The notes under the pieces are model-generated. The model worked only from the letters and a program-made list of their open reading frames with translations. It ran no database searches and was not told the DNA's origin. The position numbers and the translations under genes were made by a program. From Hibiscus mutabilis (taxonomy: Eukaryota > Streptophyta > Magnoliopsida > Malvales > Malvaceae): a DNA stretch of 64,000 nt. Numbering within the stretch: position 1 is the first letter of the stretch; each line of letters begins with the position of its first letter. The DNA lies in NCBI GenBank assembly GCA_019671005.1, contig CM033726.1, forward strand, positions 20,955,657-21,019,656, given 5' to 3'. Shown here one piece after another: positions 44,609-56,314 of the stretch.

Positions 44609-45739
44609 GTGACTCATATAGAGGGTCAAAGTGACCATGAGGTTGGTCATAAAGCTAGCTTTGTCCAGCCTTTAGTACAGTCCGGGGAGAATGTGCTGGT
44701 TCAGCCTGGAATATCGATACAGGATCAAGGAAACTTCTTACGAGCTCTAGAGATGATTGTTAATCAACCTCCATGGACTCCTATTTATAAGGAATTAAAG
44801 GAGTTACAAGCACCTAATTTCACTAAAGGAGATCCTATTGCCGCAGAATATTGGTTAAATGATTTAATGGATAAGCTCAAGGGACTGCACTATGATGATC
44901 AGAGGAAGTTGGAGACAGTTGTGTCTTTGTTGAAAGGGCATGCTCGTATTTGGTGGTCAAATATTACTACTTGCCCCCGTGAAGAGATTAATTGGGATTT
45001 TTTCCTCCGCGAGTTTTGTAACAAGTATATCGATGACATATTTGTCTGAGAAATGAGAAATGAATTTTTAAATCTCAAGCAAGGTGACAAGACGGTGTAC
45101 GAATATGAATGTGAATTCAACAAATTAAGCTGTTTCGCCTCAGAGTTGATTCCTACTAAAAAGGATCATAGCATTTATTTCATTGAAAGTTTGAATACTG
45201 AATACGAGGAGATATCAATTGCTATGAATATCACCGAATTTCAAGAGGTAGTTAATCGAGCTAAAGGAATGGAAAGAGTTTGGGCAAAAAATATAGCAAC
45301 TTAGAATATCTAGTCTCAAAAAGGAAGTACGAAGGATCATTTGGTTCACCGTCTACTAAATGAGGCAAGAAATCTTATCAAGATAACCAGGGAGGATCTA
45401 CTACATCCTTTAGACAAAAATCTGGGTTCAGAAAGTTTAGAGATTCACAAGCTTCAACTGCAAGAACGAGGGAGATCAAGGAAATTCCAAAGCCTAGTTA
45501 TATGTGAACATTGTGGCAAGTATCATTTGGGAAAGTGTCAAGCCCTAACAAGAGCTTGTTTTGGTTGTGGTGCCACTAATCATTTTATACGAGATTGTCC
45601 AAAGTATGACAGACCAGAACAATCGGAGAAATCTGCGGTTCAAAGCCAAAGAGGGAAATATGAGGGTAATCTAGAATCTGCTAAGGCGACTCGTCCGAGA
45701 ACATTTAAATCTGCTTGTAATATCCCAATTTTTGGCTAG
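44609..45739 (+). pseudogene. Element C gag
   Basis: The first ATG of the open frame is 44609 (MTHIEGQSD). Capsid motifs are 'ELKELQAPNFTKGDPIAAEY' and 'SLLKGHARIWWSN' in 44609-45049. After a TGA, 45053-45304 goes on in the same frame ('FNKLSCFASELIP', 'FQEVVNRAKGMER'). There are TAGs at 45302 and 45311. About 45310-45480 the natural reading is in another frame. The 45341-45739 frame then gives two zinc knuckles, 'CEHCGKYHLGKC' and 'CFGCGATNHFIRDC'. Just after these, the LTR-like sequence begins at 45716, inside the frame. Damage is light: a few stops and two shifts. Confidence 0.85.
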
Positions 45740-46243
45740 TGACCAAAATGTAAATTTTGAAAGTTTTGTGGCTAAAGTATAATCTTTGGAAATGTTTAGG
45801 GACCAAAGTGTAATTTTCAAAAGTTGTGTATTTTAACCCCATATATGAATATTTTACCCCCAAGAATGAGATTTCCATGTTATCCAGATTTTTAGTACCG
45901 AGTGTGTATTATTGGCTATAAAGCGATAAAGTTTGGAAAAATATTCGGATAATATGATCGAATTGAATATCTAGGATATTTTGAAGAATGGTAAGGCAAG
46001 GCTAATTATGTCATTTTACATGTCTAAGATATTTTCTTTGCGTTGGAAGAATATGAACCTTTGGATTTAACTTGATTTTCCATGTTAAATATGAGCCGTT
46101 GGATGAAAAATGGCAATATCGTAATTTTGGAAAAATTATAAGGGCAAATTTGGTAACTACTAACTTATTGGTTTATTTTTGACCATTGGATGAATAAATT
46201 GGCATGTGGAAAGATGAGAAACATTGCATATCAAGGGTCAAAT
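45716..46243 (+). repeat. LTR-like sequence after element C gag, cut by element E
   Basis: It starts TGTAATATCCCAATTTTTGG, almost the same as the reverse complement at the E LTR end (60785). It shares the order of blocks seen in the C 5' LTR (…AGATTTTTGGTAC…, then a GGATAAGTTT-like block), but is well diverged from it. The rest should lie right of element E, outside the window. Confidence 0.65.
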
Positions 46244-46974
46244 TGTAACACCCTTAACGTATACTCATAGACCGAATATACACTAAATATGTTACAGAGT
46301 TGTTAAGGAAAACTTGACTTGATTTTTTTTATACCAAACTTTATCTTGTAGTTTAACCCTTTCTCGGTTTTGAATTAAAACTTCGTCAGTCTATAGCAGC
46401 TAGTTTCGACCCTGAATTGTTTTATAAAATTTTTAGATGAGTTATTGTAATAAAAATATTATTCAGGATGGAAACTAGGTACACTGGCTAAACCCTTTTC
46501 TTGATTTTAAAATTATTACGCAATTACTTAACTATATCAAAAAATATAACTACTTATAGGAAACCATTTTCTAATTTCATACATTCGTTATAGTGCATAA
46601 ACACATTATAAACTTAAGAATTCAAAACAGCTTGTCTCTTTAAATCCACTACAACATGTACATGCCCACTAGATATCAAACTTACAACTTAAAATGTACA
46701 TACCGTGGTTACTAATGTAACTTGATTTTCCAATTTAATAGCTCCTTCTTGCCATTCTACCTGCAAGAACCTGCGCGTGAAATAACACACGCTAAGTACG
46801 AACTTAGTGAGACAATAACCTTATTTTTCAGAACATAATATAAAGCAATACATGTTATACATTAACCTAGCATAGTTTCTGTCTAGGGTAGTATCGTACT
46901 AACAAGGTTTTCATAGTCAGTCAATATTCATGTGCAAGTCATAATTTTTCTAACTTAGTCTAGTTTCCAGTACT

Positions 46975-47101
46975 CCATCATTATCAAATAAATCATATAC
47001 ATGGCATAGTTCACATACATGGTATATTTCGTACACATGGCATAATTCACATGCATGGCATGATTTATATATGTATATGACATAATTCACATACATGACA
47101 T
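46975..47101. repeat. 18-bp tandem array, left part
   Basis: Diverged copies of a unit close to TTCATATACATGGCATAA, about six here. The array continues at 57663 beyond element D, which inserted into it. Confidence 0.85.
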
Positions 47102-48396
47102 CGTAGCGATGTCCTTTTCGCTAAAAATGTGTTTTCGAAGTGTTTGTTGTCTTTCGGATATAAAAATATTTATCAATAGGGGTTTTGAAAAAACGCGTTA
47201 CATTAGAAATTGGAGTCGCCACCGGCCACTTAAGTAGGCCGGGCACCATAAAACCAGAGATTCAAAAACTTTGAGTTCGGGAGTCGGTTACGGATGGGGA
47301 AGGATTAGCACCCCCACACCGCCCAAAATTGGTACTTTAATAATTACCGCTTTATTAATGTTAGATTTTCCGGATTAAAGTGACGATTAGTTTAAAATTC
47401 GGTTATAATTGTGAATAAATTTTAAAGGCCCCGTTATCCGAGAGTAAACGCCCAACCACTATCACTACGCCTGATACTTGCCCCGTTTACGCTCGGATAA
47501 AAGGGCACTGCATTGACAATTTATATATTTGTTATGCAACCTAAAACATGGCGAATATAAATACAATATGATAAAATATAAATAAATACTAACATAATAA
47601 AATACTAATCTAACATAAATAAAATACTAATCTAAAACATACATACATAAATATTAATCTAACTCATAAATAAAAACAAATCTAACGTAAATAAAATATT
47701 AATCTAAAACATAAATAAATACTAATCTAAAACTACATACATAAATATTAATCTAACTTATAAATAAAAACAAATCTAACATAAATAAAATACTAAGATA
47801 TTAATATAAAACATAAATTTAAAACATAATAGATACTAATCTAAAGCATAAATAAATATACAAAGTAAAAAAGAACACAATTTTAAATTAACTAATACTT
47901 CATTAAATCATAAAAATTACAACATAAATAAAAAGGAAAGAAAATATACCTAATTAGGAGCTTGAATGACGAACCCCGACTGAACCCCACTGAGATCTAC
48001 CGCGACCTCTCCAAAAATATTAACTAGATCAGATCCAAAATAGGACCCCGATCGAATGTTGGATCGAACCAACTAGGGCCGAGGGCACTGCCCCCAACCC
48101 GGCCAGCCTTGCGGCCGGCTTAGCTCCCAATTAGGGAGCCAAATTCATGGCAATTTTATGGCCATTTTTTTTGCCATTTTGGCGTGTAAATCCCTCCATT
48201 TGGCTGCCCCCAATGCCTTGTATTTGTGGGTAAATAGGGTGACGTGGAGCAACATGCTCCACGTATTTTCTTCTATTTTTTAATAATATATTTTTTATTA
48301 ATATTTTTTTTGATTTTTCATTAATTTTATATTAATAATTTTATTATTAAAATAATACTAATAACACTAAAACCCGGTCAAAAATGAGTGATTACA
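47102..48396 (-). repeat. Element D 3' LTR (left copy)
   Basis: Highly similar to 56315-57662. The outer T has become C at 47102. It carries a 20-of-23 hairpin (47428-47450 with 47484-47506) and long runs of ATAAATA/ATACTAATCTAA words at about 47570-47880. Confidence 0.93.
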
Positions 48397-48414
48397 GTTG
48401 CCCCTCTTTGCTTG
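48397..48414 (-). promoter_or_regulatory. Element D polypurine tract
   Basis: On the minus strand it reads CAAGCAAAGAGGGGCAAC directly before the 3' LTR start TGTAATCACTC. This is the form known in Ogre-type elements. Confidence 0.85.
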
Positions 48415-48539
48415 TTATTGTGAAGTGAGGACAAAGCAAAGATCAAAAGCGCTCATTTTTTACCTACTTCCTCGTCTTTGGCTTCAGAATCACGTGTTCT
48501 TCTGGAACTCTCCGCTCTTCCTTAGCTGAATCTTCAAGC

Positions 48540-49150
48540 TTGTAAGTTCTTCCTATATAACTTCTTCCCCCTCCGATCTTGGAGCTACAGGCTCTTCCTA
48601 TATGGAACCCTTCACTGTGAAGCCTCAAGTTATAAGTCCCTCCTATATAGAACTTCTCACTCTGAGACGGTAAGGCTTGGAGTCCTTCCTATATAGAACT
48701 CTTCGCCTTCAACGCGGCTGGTTTTTCCTACATAAAACCTTATGTGCCACGGATGGGTTCATCTGACTGGGAGTTCCTCCTGTATAGAACTGATAGTCTT
48801 CAAACCTGGGAGCCGCCAATCCTTCCTATATAGAACTTTTAGCTTCTGAAATCTCAGAGCTACAGGTTCTTCCTATATAGAACCTTTCACTCTAAGACAG
48901 TAAAGCTCGGAGCCCTTCCTATATATGACTCTTCGCCTTCAACACAACGGGTTTTCCCTTATGTGTCATGGGTGAATTCCTTCGGCTGGGAGTTCTTCCT
49001 ATATAAAACTGCTAGTCTTCACCCTGGAGCTGCAAGCCCTTACTATATAAAACTTTCAGCTCCTGAAGCCTCGGAGCGGCAGATTCTTCCTACATAGAAC
49101 CTCTCGCTACGAGAGCTTGAAAATATTAGCCCTTTCTATATAGAACCTTT
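48540..49150. repeat. Diverged tandem array with core TTCCTATATAGAAC
   Basis: I count 13 copies of a TTCCTATATAGAAC-like core at roughly 40-70 bp spacing (about 48548, 48590, 48636, 48683, 48725, 48776, 48821, 48869, 48916, 48988, 49038, 49085, 49130). The sequence between cores is itself partly repeated (GAGCTACAGG, CTTCGCCTTCAA). It lies in the 3' untranslated part of D. Confidence 0.85.
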
Positions 49151-49280
49151 ATCTTCGATTTTTTTTCTTTTTTCTCTTTTTCCTTTTTTCTTTTCCCCTA
49201 TTTTTTGGCTCTTTTTCTCTTTTTTTCTTTTTTCTCTTCTCTTTTTTTTTCTATCTCATTTTCATTCTTTTTTTTACAAG
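49150..49280. repeat. Pyrimidine-rich low-complexity tract
   Basis: Almost pure T and C on the plus strand, so purine-rich in the RNA of D. Similar tracts lie at about 50435-50600, 51150-51195, 52010-52065 and 52425-52570. Confidence 0.85.
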
Positions 49281-49439
49281 GCTGTTGATATCTTTGGACT
49301 TACGCTTCTAAGGCTGCCGCATCATGCCCGAATGACTTATCACCAGGCTCGAAAGACTTACTGGTGGCCCAAAGGACTTAACACCGTGCCCGAAGGACTT
49401 ACCGATAACCCGAAGGATTTAACATATGGGCCTCACGCT

Positions 49440-50335
49440 GCTATGGCTGCCGATTTTTCTAGACTTACGTTGCTAAGGCTGCCGAAATCTTTCTTCAATT
49501 TGGGGATTCACACTGAAAATGGCTACCGATCTTTCTTCAAATTTGGGGATTCACGCCGAAAATGGCTACCGATCTTTCTGGACTCACGCTGCTAAGGCTG
49601 CCGAAATCTTTCTTCAAATTTTGGGATTCACGCCAAAAATGGCTACCGACCTTTCTTCAGATTTGGGGATTCACGCCAAAAATGGCTGACAAAACTTTCT
49701 TTAAATTTGGGGACTCATGCCGAAAATGGCTGCCAAAACTTTCTTTAAATTTGGGGACTCACACCGAAAATGGTTACCGATATTCTAGGACTCACGATGC
49801 TATAACTGCTGAAATCTTTCTTCAATTTTGGGATTCACGCCAAAAATGGTTACCGACCTTTCTTCAGATTCGGGGATTCACGCCGAAAATTGCTACCGAT
49901 CTTCTAGGACTCAGCTACTATAGCTGCCGAAATCTTTCTTCAAATTTTGGGGACTCACGCCGAAGGTGGCTGCCAAAATCTTTTTTCAAATTATGGGGAC
50001 TCACGCCGAAAATGGCTGCCAAAACTTTCTTTAAATTTGGGGACTCACACCGAAGGTGGCTGCCAAAATCTTTTTTCAAATTTTGGGGTTCATGATAAAA
50101 ATGGCTACCGACCTTCTAGGACTCACGCTACTATAGCTGCCGAAATCTTTCTTCAAATTTTGGGGACTCACGCCGAAGGTGGCTGCCAAAATCTTTTTTC
50201 AAATTTTGGGGACTCACGCCGAAAATGGCTGCCAAAACTTTCTTTAAATTTGGGGACTCACGCCGAAGGTGGCTGCCAAAATATTTTTTCAAATTTTTGG
50301 GACTCACGCCGAAGGTGGCTGCCAAATTTTCTTCA
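49440..50335. repeat. Tandem array, unit about 45 bp
   Basis: The repeat core is 'GGACTCACGCCGAA…TGGCTGCC' followed by a T-rich stretch '…TTTCTTCAAATTTTGG'. Two unit forms alternate (GAAAATGG and GAAGGTGG). The most regular part is at about 49930-50330. Because the unit is near 45 bp, long open frames arise on both strands (for example 49562-50095), with a repeated 15-residue pattern. I do not regard them as genes. Confidence 0.9.
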
Positions 50336-51049
50336 TTTAATGAAATCCACTTCTTAATACTCTTTGATAATTCTTCAAGTACCTGTCCAAAACAAGCAAA
50401 AATTGGCATGCCCCTATCTATATGATGCATGCAATGTAATGCTTTCTTTCTCTTCTTTTTCTTTTTTTCTCTCTTCTCATTTTCTTTTTCTTTTTTTCTT
50501 TTTTCTTTTTCCTTCAATTTCTTCTTATTTTTCTTTTTCTTTTCTTTTTTCTTTTCCCTCTCTTTCTTTCTCTTTTTCCTTTTTCTTTCAGCCCCTTTTT
50601 TGTTCTAAAGTCTTCCACCTGAAAGGTCACTCCTCAGATTTCTTCATCTCTTTATTTCTTCACTGTATGCTCTTAAATCCTCATTTGAACATGCTTTTAA
50701 ACCTTTTGTGCGAAAGACTTTCTTGTCTTCAGGGTTATCACCCGTCTTCATAAATGATCTTCTGGTTCTTATATTATTCTTATAAGAACCCTTGTCATCT
50801 TCTTCGTTTGGCGTTGCCCCATTCAACCACGGGCTCCACTGCTTTGAATTTTCTGACCCATCATATAGAGCCTTGATCTATTTCTAGTTACCAGGGTAAG
50901 CCAAAATGCTTTCATCCCTTGAGCTCATCCTTGATCTTCTCGTAGCATTTCGACGGGAACTAACTCTCGGTCCTTATGCTTTAAATCTCATCATCATTCA
51001 TTTTTAAAGTAAAGTAAAAGGCAATTTACTTGTGTATATTTCAAAAAAT

Positions 51050-51365
51050 AATGATTGTTTGAAAAGATAACAATCATTTTGAAAATCACAACTTGGAGGG
51101 GATACCAAACATTTTGAAAACATTGTTTGGAACAAATGGTAAACATCTTTTTTCTTTTCTTTCTTCTTTCTTCTTCTTCTTTTTTTCTTCTTTTAAGGAC
51201 CAAACATTTTTAAAACAAATTAATGTTTGGAGAATGGTAAACAAAATTTGAAGTATATTGCCAAACATTTTAAAAAATAATGTTTGGGGAAATGGTAAAC
51301 ATCAAAACTTCGGAAGAAAATGTCAAACCTTTTAAAACATGTTTGCCCCCGAAATATCAAACACC
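51050..51365. repeat. Repeats with paired CCAAACATTTT / AATGTTTGG words
   Basis: Three to four units of about 50-80 bp, each with CAAACATTTT, then (A/T)ATGTTTGG and GGTAAACATC. The two words are inverted relative to each other, so each unit can fold. Confidence 0.75.
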
Positions 51366-53733
51366 ATAGCGCATATGCTTCAAGTTTCCAGAGATCAACT
51401 CTAATGAAGCGCATATTTAGAAGATCTTGACCATTGTGGAGATATATGCCAATGTATAGTTCCTTCTGGTCTAATATGCTTTTGAGAGGAACAACCCTAC
51501 CTAGTTTCTACCCCGTTTAAGGTGGCTCTCTTAATCTCACTATCTCACCATGCCCCATCCTTCCCCCATTTGGGTGTCGATCAAGCACTTCGAAGTTTGA
51601 CGTTCCTTGAAGCAAAGTTAACCCTTATAGGCGGAATGAAATCTGAAGACATTCTCATTCAACTTAGATATCTATGGATGACCAGAATGGTCTTTGGGGG
51701 CTTGTCATGTAGGCCTTTGGTTTATGGTTAAGTGAAACAGTATTTCTGTACTTGTGTAACTTGGATATGGCCATTATTCCTTCCCTTTTTTGGATCACTC
51801 TAGACTGCCCATTTTTCGGGTTTTCACCCTAGAGTTCATTTCCTTTCTTTTTATTGTAGGCTGCCTTGCATTCTGGCTATATACTGATGTTCGTTTTCTG
51901 TTCAAGAATGTTTGATCCTCCAAAACTCCTCGGAACTGAGATTTCTTGAATGAAGGACTACGAATACATTTCTAGGAATTCTTGTGATTGGCACGCCCAA
52001 ATAAAATATTATTCTTTCTTTCTTCTTTCTTCTTTTCTCTTTTTTCTTTTTCACTTTTTCTCTTGGATCGCTCTAGACTGCCGATTTTTGAGTTTTCACC
52101 CTAGAGGTCACTTCCTTCTTTTGTACCTTCGGATCAGTATATTTTGGTTGGATATTGATGCCAGCATGCTCAGGCAGACTACTCTTTTTCTTCATTTTCA
52201 GGATCACTCTAGACTGCCCAATTTTGGGTTTTCACCCTAGAGGTCATTTCCTTTTTCAAAATTGGCAATCTTCGGGCCGACTTGTCATGACTTGGCTTCA
52301 ATTCGAGCTTCTATACTAATTTTCAAAACTGATATTTACTTGAAATATGGATTCCTTGTGTCTCTTGCTCATAGTTGAAGTCTCATTCTTGTATTGTTTA
52401 ATCTGTGTGTGAAGCATAGACAGTATTCTTCATTTCTCTTTTTCTTTTTTCCTTTTTCTTTTCTTTTTTTTTCTTTCCTTTTTTCTTTTTTCTTCTTTCT
52501 CTCATTTTTCTGCTTTTTTTATTTTCTTTTTTCTTTTTTTTCTCTTTTTCTTTTCTTTTCTTTCTCTTTTTTAGACTGCCCATTTTGGGTTTTTAGCATT
52601 GAATCTCTTTCTTCTTATTCGAGTCTATAAATGTATCCTCGAATCAACACGTATCTATACTAGGTATTGATGATATCTTCTGCTCGAAGTTACTTGCCTC
52701 TCTGCAGCTCTTATGATATTTACTCGACCTGGATTACTTCGGCCTTCTGATTACCATTTCTCTTCTTTTCTTTGGTTTTTCGTTTGGACATATCCTTGTT
52801 TTCAACCACTTTCTTCTGATGATTTTTTGATCTTCGTATCCAATCTGTCTGGACTCATCTCTGTCTTTTGGTAAAGTACAAGAATATCATTCGTTGTCAA
52901 ATTCACAGATGTCCTAAGAATGCCTTCAGGGGGTAGAGGTTTAGGGTCAACTTTCGTTTCAAGGATCTTAAACGACAAGTGCCTGAGAAGATAAATTCTT
53001 AAAATGGGAACTGCCTATTATCTAAACACTCGCTTTGTTCCTCTGTTGGCCTAAGTAAACTAGTAGATACTCACATTTACAGTATCCCCACAACATTCAA
53101 TATCTTCTAAATATATGCAACTTAGAGTTGATCTTTGGATCTGAAGCAAATGTACTGTTGCATTCAAAATTCGAGGACCTGGTATAGAAATGATATATAT
53201 ATATATATGTCCATTCAAAAATGCGTGAATATGCATATGGGAGAACAAAACTACCCTATAAAATGTTTAAAGAATCAAGAATGTAAAAATGCTTTTCTAA
53301 ATGGAAATATGATTTTTAATTCTAACAAACAATGAGTTTTTTTGTTTATATTGAGAATTTCTTTGTGAAATGATGAGAAAACCGTAGGGACCTTTGTACT
53401 ATCTCTAGGGTACTAACTCATTTCGGTCCTTTCAAGGTAGTGTAGGCTTGTGCCACTTCTCTTATTTTTCCACTGCTGGATCAACTCTCTCGTCAAGGTC
53501 CCACGTCAACCAGCTTCTTGATTCTTTTCTATTAACGACCCCAAATTTCTTAGTGTCATACCCCGGTGCCTCAATGTAGAACTCACATATACCTTGACCA
53601 GATGAGGCCATATGTCCGAGATGGAATACTCCGAATATCTCTAAATATGTACTTGTTCGAGGAATTTTTCTCGGTGATTCGGAGGAATCTGTCTGTCTTA
53701 TTCTCTTATGATCACGAGAACCCTGAAAGTGGT
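51366..53733. other. Element D untranslated region with dispersed repeats
   Basis: No protein is recognised. Four copies of a block beginning 'GGATCACTCTAGACTGCCC' (about 51792-51840, 52063-52113, 52201-52251, partial 52572-52607) are set between pyrimidine tracts. CTCTAG and CTAGAG near the two ends of each block are inverted. An (AT)n run is at about 53188-53206. The remainder is unique AT-rich sequence. Confidence 0.6.
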
Positions 53734-53734
53734 A

Positions 53735-54395
53735 CCCATTTATCTATTTCTTTCTTTCTGCTCCTAGACAGGTCTGGTCTTTAAACTTAGGTCTCAGAGT
53801 GCATGTTTGTTTCTCTCTCCGACTGTCATTAAGTCCTCAAAGCTGGTCTTTATTTTCTCGAGCATCTTATTAAAGGTGGCATGTGAGTCACTTTCCTCTT
53901 CATCTACGGGAGGCTGTACCTGGGTCGCTAAACACAGCCACCTCAAAGCACGTTTCTTGAAGCCTTCATCATGTTTCATCTTCGTACCCTGGAGATACTG
54001 ATGACTTGGTGATAGGTCTAAAGTATATATGTATTGCCCATAAAGACGTCAGTTAAGTCTCTGCATGACTTCACTTGGTCTCTACTCAAACAGTTGTACC
54101 ATATCACGGTAGGTCCTGCTAGACTGTCGTAGAAGTAGTAGATCGGCAATTTTCATTCTCGATGTAGCCCTCTATCTTTCTGCAGGACGTGGTCAGGTGA
54201 ATCTTGGGGTAGCTTGTTCCGTCATCATGCGTAAATATGGGAATCTTTGAAATCTGGAGGAATGACCAAATCTGGGTTCAAACAGAGTTTTCTTGTATCG
54301 AGGACATCAAAGTTCTTCTTTTTCATTTTTCTCTCGAGCCCATATTTTAACTGCTCGAATATTGATTTTTGAGTGTCTTCAATTCTTTTATCCAT
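53735..54395 (-). pseudogene. Element D gag relic (Tat/Ogre type)
   Basis: Read on the minus strand. An ATG at about 54394 opens 'MDKRIEDTQKSIFEQLKYG', followed by a segment like the Tat Gag 'P.F…DGT..PK.HL…CRKIEGY' at about 54180-54260. The frame 53794-53979 gives 'FKKRALRWLCLATQVQPPVD', matching the conserved Tat/Ogre 'FKEYAQRW…A.QVQPP' motif. Stops and shifts separate the pieces. No zinc knuckle or protease follows. Confidence 0.75.
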
Positions 54396-55322
54396 GATAA
54401 AACCCTAATTGGTCTTTGAATTACTCCTCATAAAGTTTATGCAAGGTAATGATAATGTCATGTAAAACATGCCAAGATCGTGCAAAGCAATGCAATCCTA
54501 AAATATAAACATGAATGCAATAAGGTATTGATTCCAAAAGTGATCCCCATAGAACGACGTTCATTGAGGCCAAAAGGTTTCATTATATCAGATATTAGAT
54601 ATTTACAGTTACTGATAAGCTTTAGTGCCTACTTTCTTAACTTCATCCAGTAGTCCGGTCAGCTTGCCTCTGTAGTCCAACACTCGATCCTAGGGGAGTA
54701 CTTTAAAACTTTTTGGGGTTTAAATTAAAATTTTCAAGGATCATTTGGTTTAAAAATTCCCCCTTTTTATTATCAAAAAGTTTTAACTTACTTAAAAAAT
54801 GAAACTTTTAGATTTCTTTTTGTTATTATTATTATTCTAAAAGTTTTATGAGGGAAGAAGTTTCAAAGCAAAATAATAATATTTTCAATTTTTTTTCTTT
54901 TTTTAAATGAGTTAAATTAAAATCTGAGATTTTTTAAAAAATGGTCAAATGTAAAGATTTAAAATTGGGGTTCTGCGGCCCTGACTGAATCTTCTGCGTC
55001 GCACGTGCCTTACTATCGTACCGTCTTCTTTCGCGATTGGTCTTTGCTCGGCCTAACTTGATACTGTAATATTATCGTTTCTGGCAAAACAGACTTTTTC
55101 TATTTTGAAAGCCTTTTAATGAACTGTTCTTGAATCAACACCATGTCATGATATGCAACATGAATGCAAATAAAGGCGTTGATTCCACTGGTAATCACCC
55201 TTTCGAACGACTTTCATGGGAATTAAAGGGTCCAGATTACAAAAAAAGGTCCATATTACAAAAGGAGTCCCTATTACAAAAAGAGTCTCTATTACAAAAA
55301 GTCTTAATTACAAAACAAATTT
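54396..55322 (-). other. Element D leader region between gag and the upstream frame
   Basis: Non-coding. A diverged duplicated block is visible: about 54440-54575 and 55130-55220 share 'ATGTCATG…AACATGAATGCAA…TTGATTCCA' and 'GAACGAC…TTCAT'. It also holds a short run of TACAAAA(A/G)GAGTC repeats at about 55238-55312. Confidence 0.55.
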
Positions 55323-55721
55323 CTACACATAAGCCCTAGCTCTACCTCTTAGCTCATCGATAGCTTTGAGCAACTTGATAAACCTTGGTGCTTCTTCCAT
55401 GTACGGGGTTACGAAAGGTCGGAGAGTCACAGCTTCGGTAGCTAAGTCATTCACACACATTGTAGCTCGTTGTATGTCCACCATCAAGGTCTCGTGTGTA
55501 TACTTTGGCACTACACGCTTGCTCGGCAAATCGTTACTTCAGATCTGTTGATTAATTTCTGACTGATGTCGCGCGACTGGATCGATGTCGTCCTTCCTAA
55601 GACACCTTTTTTCCATGATGAAAGATTTTCTAATCGGGCAAACCACTTGAATCAACGCCTCTATGTAATGTGGATGCAATGATAATGCAACAAAAGTATG
55701 TGTAAAATAAAAAAAACACAA
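55323..55721 (-). pseudogene. Element D upstream reading-frame relic
   Basis: On the minus strand a frame from about 55617 ('MEKRCLRKDDIDPVARHQSE') runs to a stop near 55540. A second piece, 55323-55529, follows ('AVTLRPFVTPYMEEAPRF'). I suggest it is the reading frame that precedes gag in some Tat/Ogre elements, but I cannot name a domain. Confidence 0.45.
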
Positions 55722-56158
55722 AAAAATGAGTTAGTACCGGATAAAAATAATAAATACATAAGTAAAAGGACAAATTAAATAAGGTAAACAAACAAAACAA
55801 CCCTATTTATCCAGTCTAAAACACCTAAGGTTATCCGCATGGCTCTAAAGGGGTGGGTTTCTATGTATTCTCCACATGCAGTCTTGGTTCTATGAGGTAC
55901 TCGAATTGTCCTTGCTGTCCCCTACTAAGAGTAGCAAGGCCCCCGATCATCACCCATTATAGGCTCCTTTCAACCGGGTTCAATTCAGGGTGACCCATCG
56001 CTTATGCCCGTACGAAGGAACGATATCCTTACGAAAGCATAAGGTACTCGATCCCCGAAGGTACTTGCTAGGCCCATACGGGAGAACGATATCTCCACGA
56101 AAGCATTAGCGTTTTCCCCCCACTTAAAAAAACGGGTTTATATGCCATATTTTAAATG

Positions 56159-56255
56159 CGTTAAAATAAACGCGCAATTATAATTGAATGTTAATTTAAT
56201 AGTCACTTTAACCCGGAATTTCTAATATTAATAAAGCGGTAATTATTTTAAAAGC
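56159..56255. repeat. Inverted copy of an LTR segment beside the element D primer site
   Basis: This stretch aligns, reversed and complemented, with 56545-56640 inside the adjacent 5' LTR. It has about 90 bp of recognisable pairing, including exact GTCACTTTAA and AATAAAGCGGTAATTATT words. The primer site lies between the two arms. Confidence 0.8.
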
Positions 56256-56294
56256 TTGACTCTCATTTGTTTTTTTTTTAAAAAACAAAAATGT

Positions 56295-56312
56295 TCCCCA
56301 GCGGAGTCGCCA
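56295..56312 (-). promoter_or_regulatory. Element D primer binding site (tRNA-Arg type)
   Basis: On the minus strand it reads TGGCGACTCCGCTGGGGA, the primer sequence typical of Ogre/Tat elements and attributed to tRNA-Arg, two bases after the LTR end. Confidence 0.88.
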
Positions 56313-56314
56313 TC

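Larger units (their letters stand above)
42037..46243 (+). mobile_element. Element C: gag-only chromovirus derivative
   Basis: It comprises a 5' LTR (42037-44416), an initiator-Met primer site with one change, and gag (44609 to about 45715). Directly after that a second LTR-like sequence (45716-46243) is cut by element E. No protease, RT or integrase is present. Gag is of the same family as element E ('FQEVVNRAKGMER' here, 'FQEAMNRAKAMER' there), so a pol-bearing relative lies next door. Whether 45716-46243 is the 3' LTR of C or a separate LTR is open. Confidence 0.7.

Noticed and set aside
49440..50335. Possible CRISPR-like array
   Set aside because: Units are contiguous and diverged, with no fixed repeat/unique spacer alternation, in a plant retrotransposon.
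49562..50357. Open frames of 128-177 codons with a repeated 15-residue pattern
   Set aside because: Produced by the 45-bp tandem array. They occur on both strands and in several frames, and start codons lie inside repeat units.
52394..52630. Phe/Ser-rich and Lys/Glu-rich frames around pyrimidine tracts
   Set aside because: Low-complexity composition; opposite strands are both open.
34262..53206. (AT)n runs at 34262-34279 and 53188-53206 as possible functional sites
   Set aside because: Short simple repeats of the kind common in AT-rich plant DNA, with nothing else linking them to a feature.
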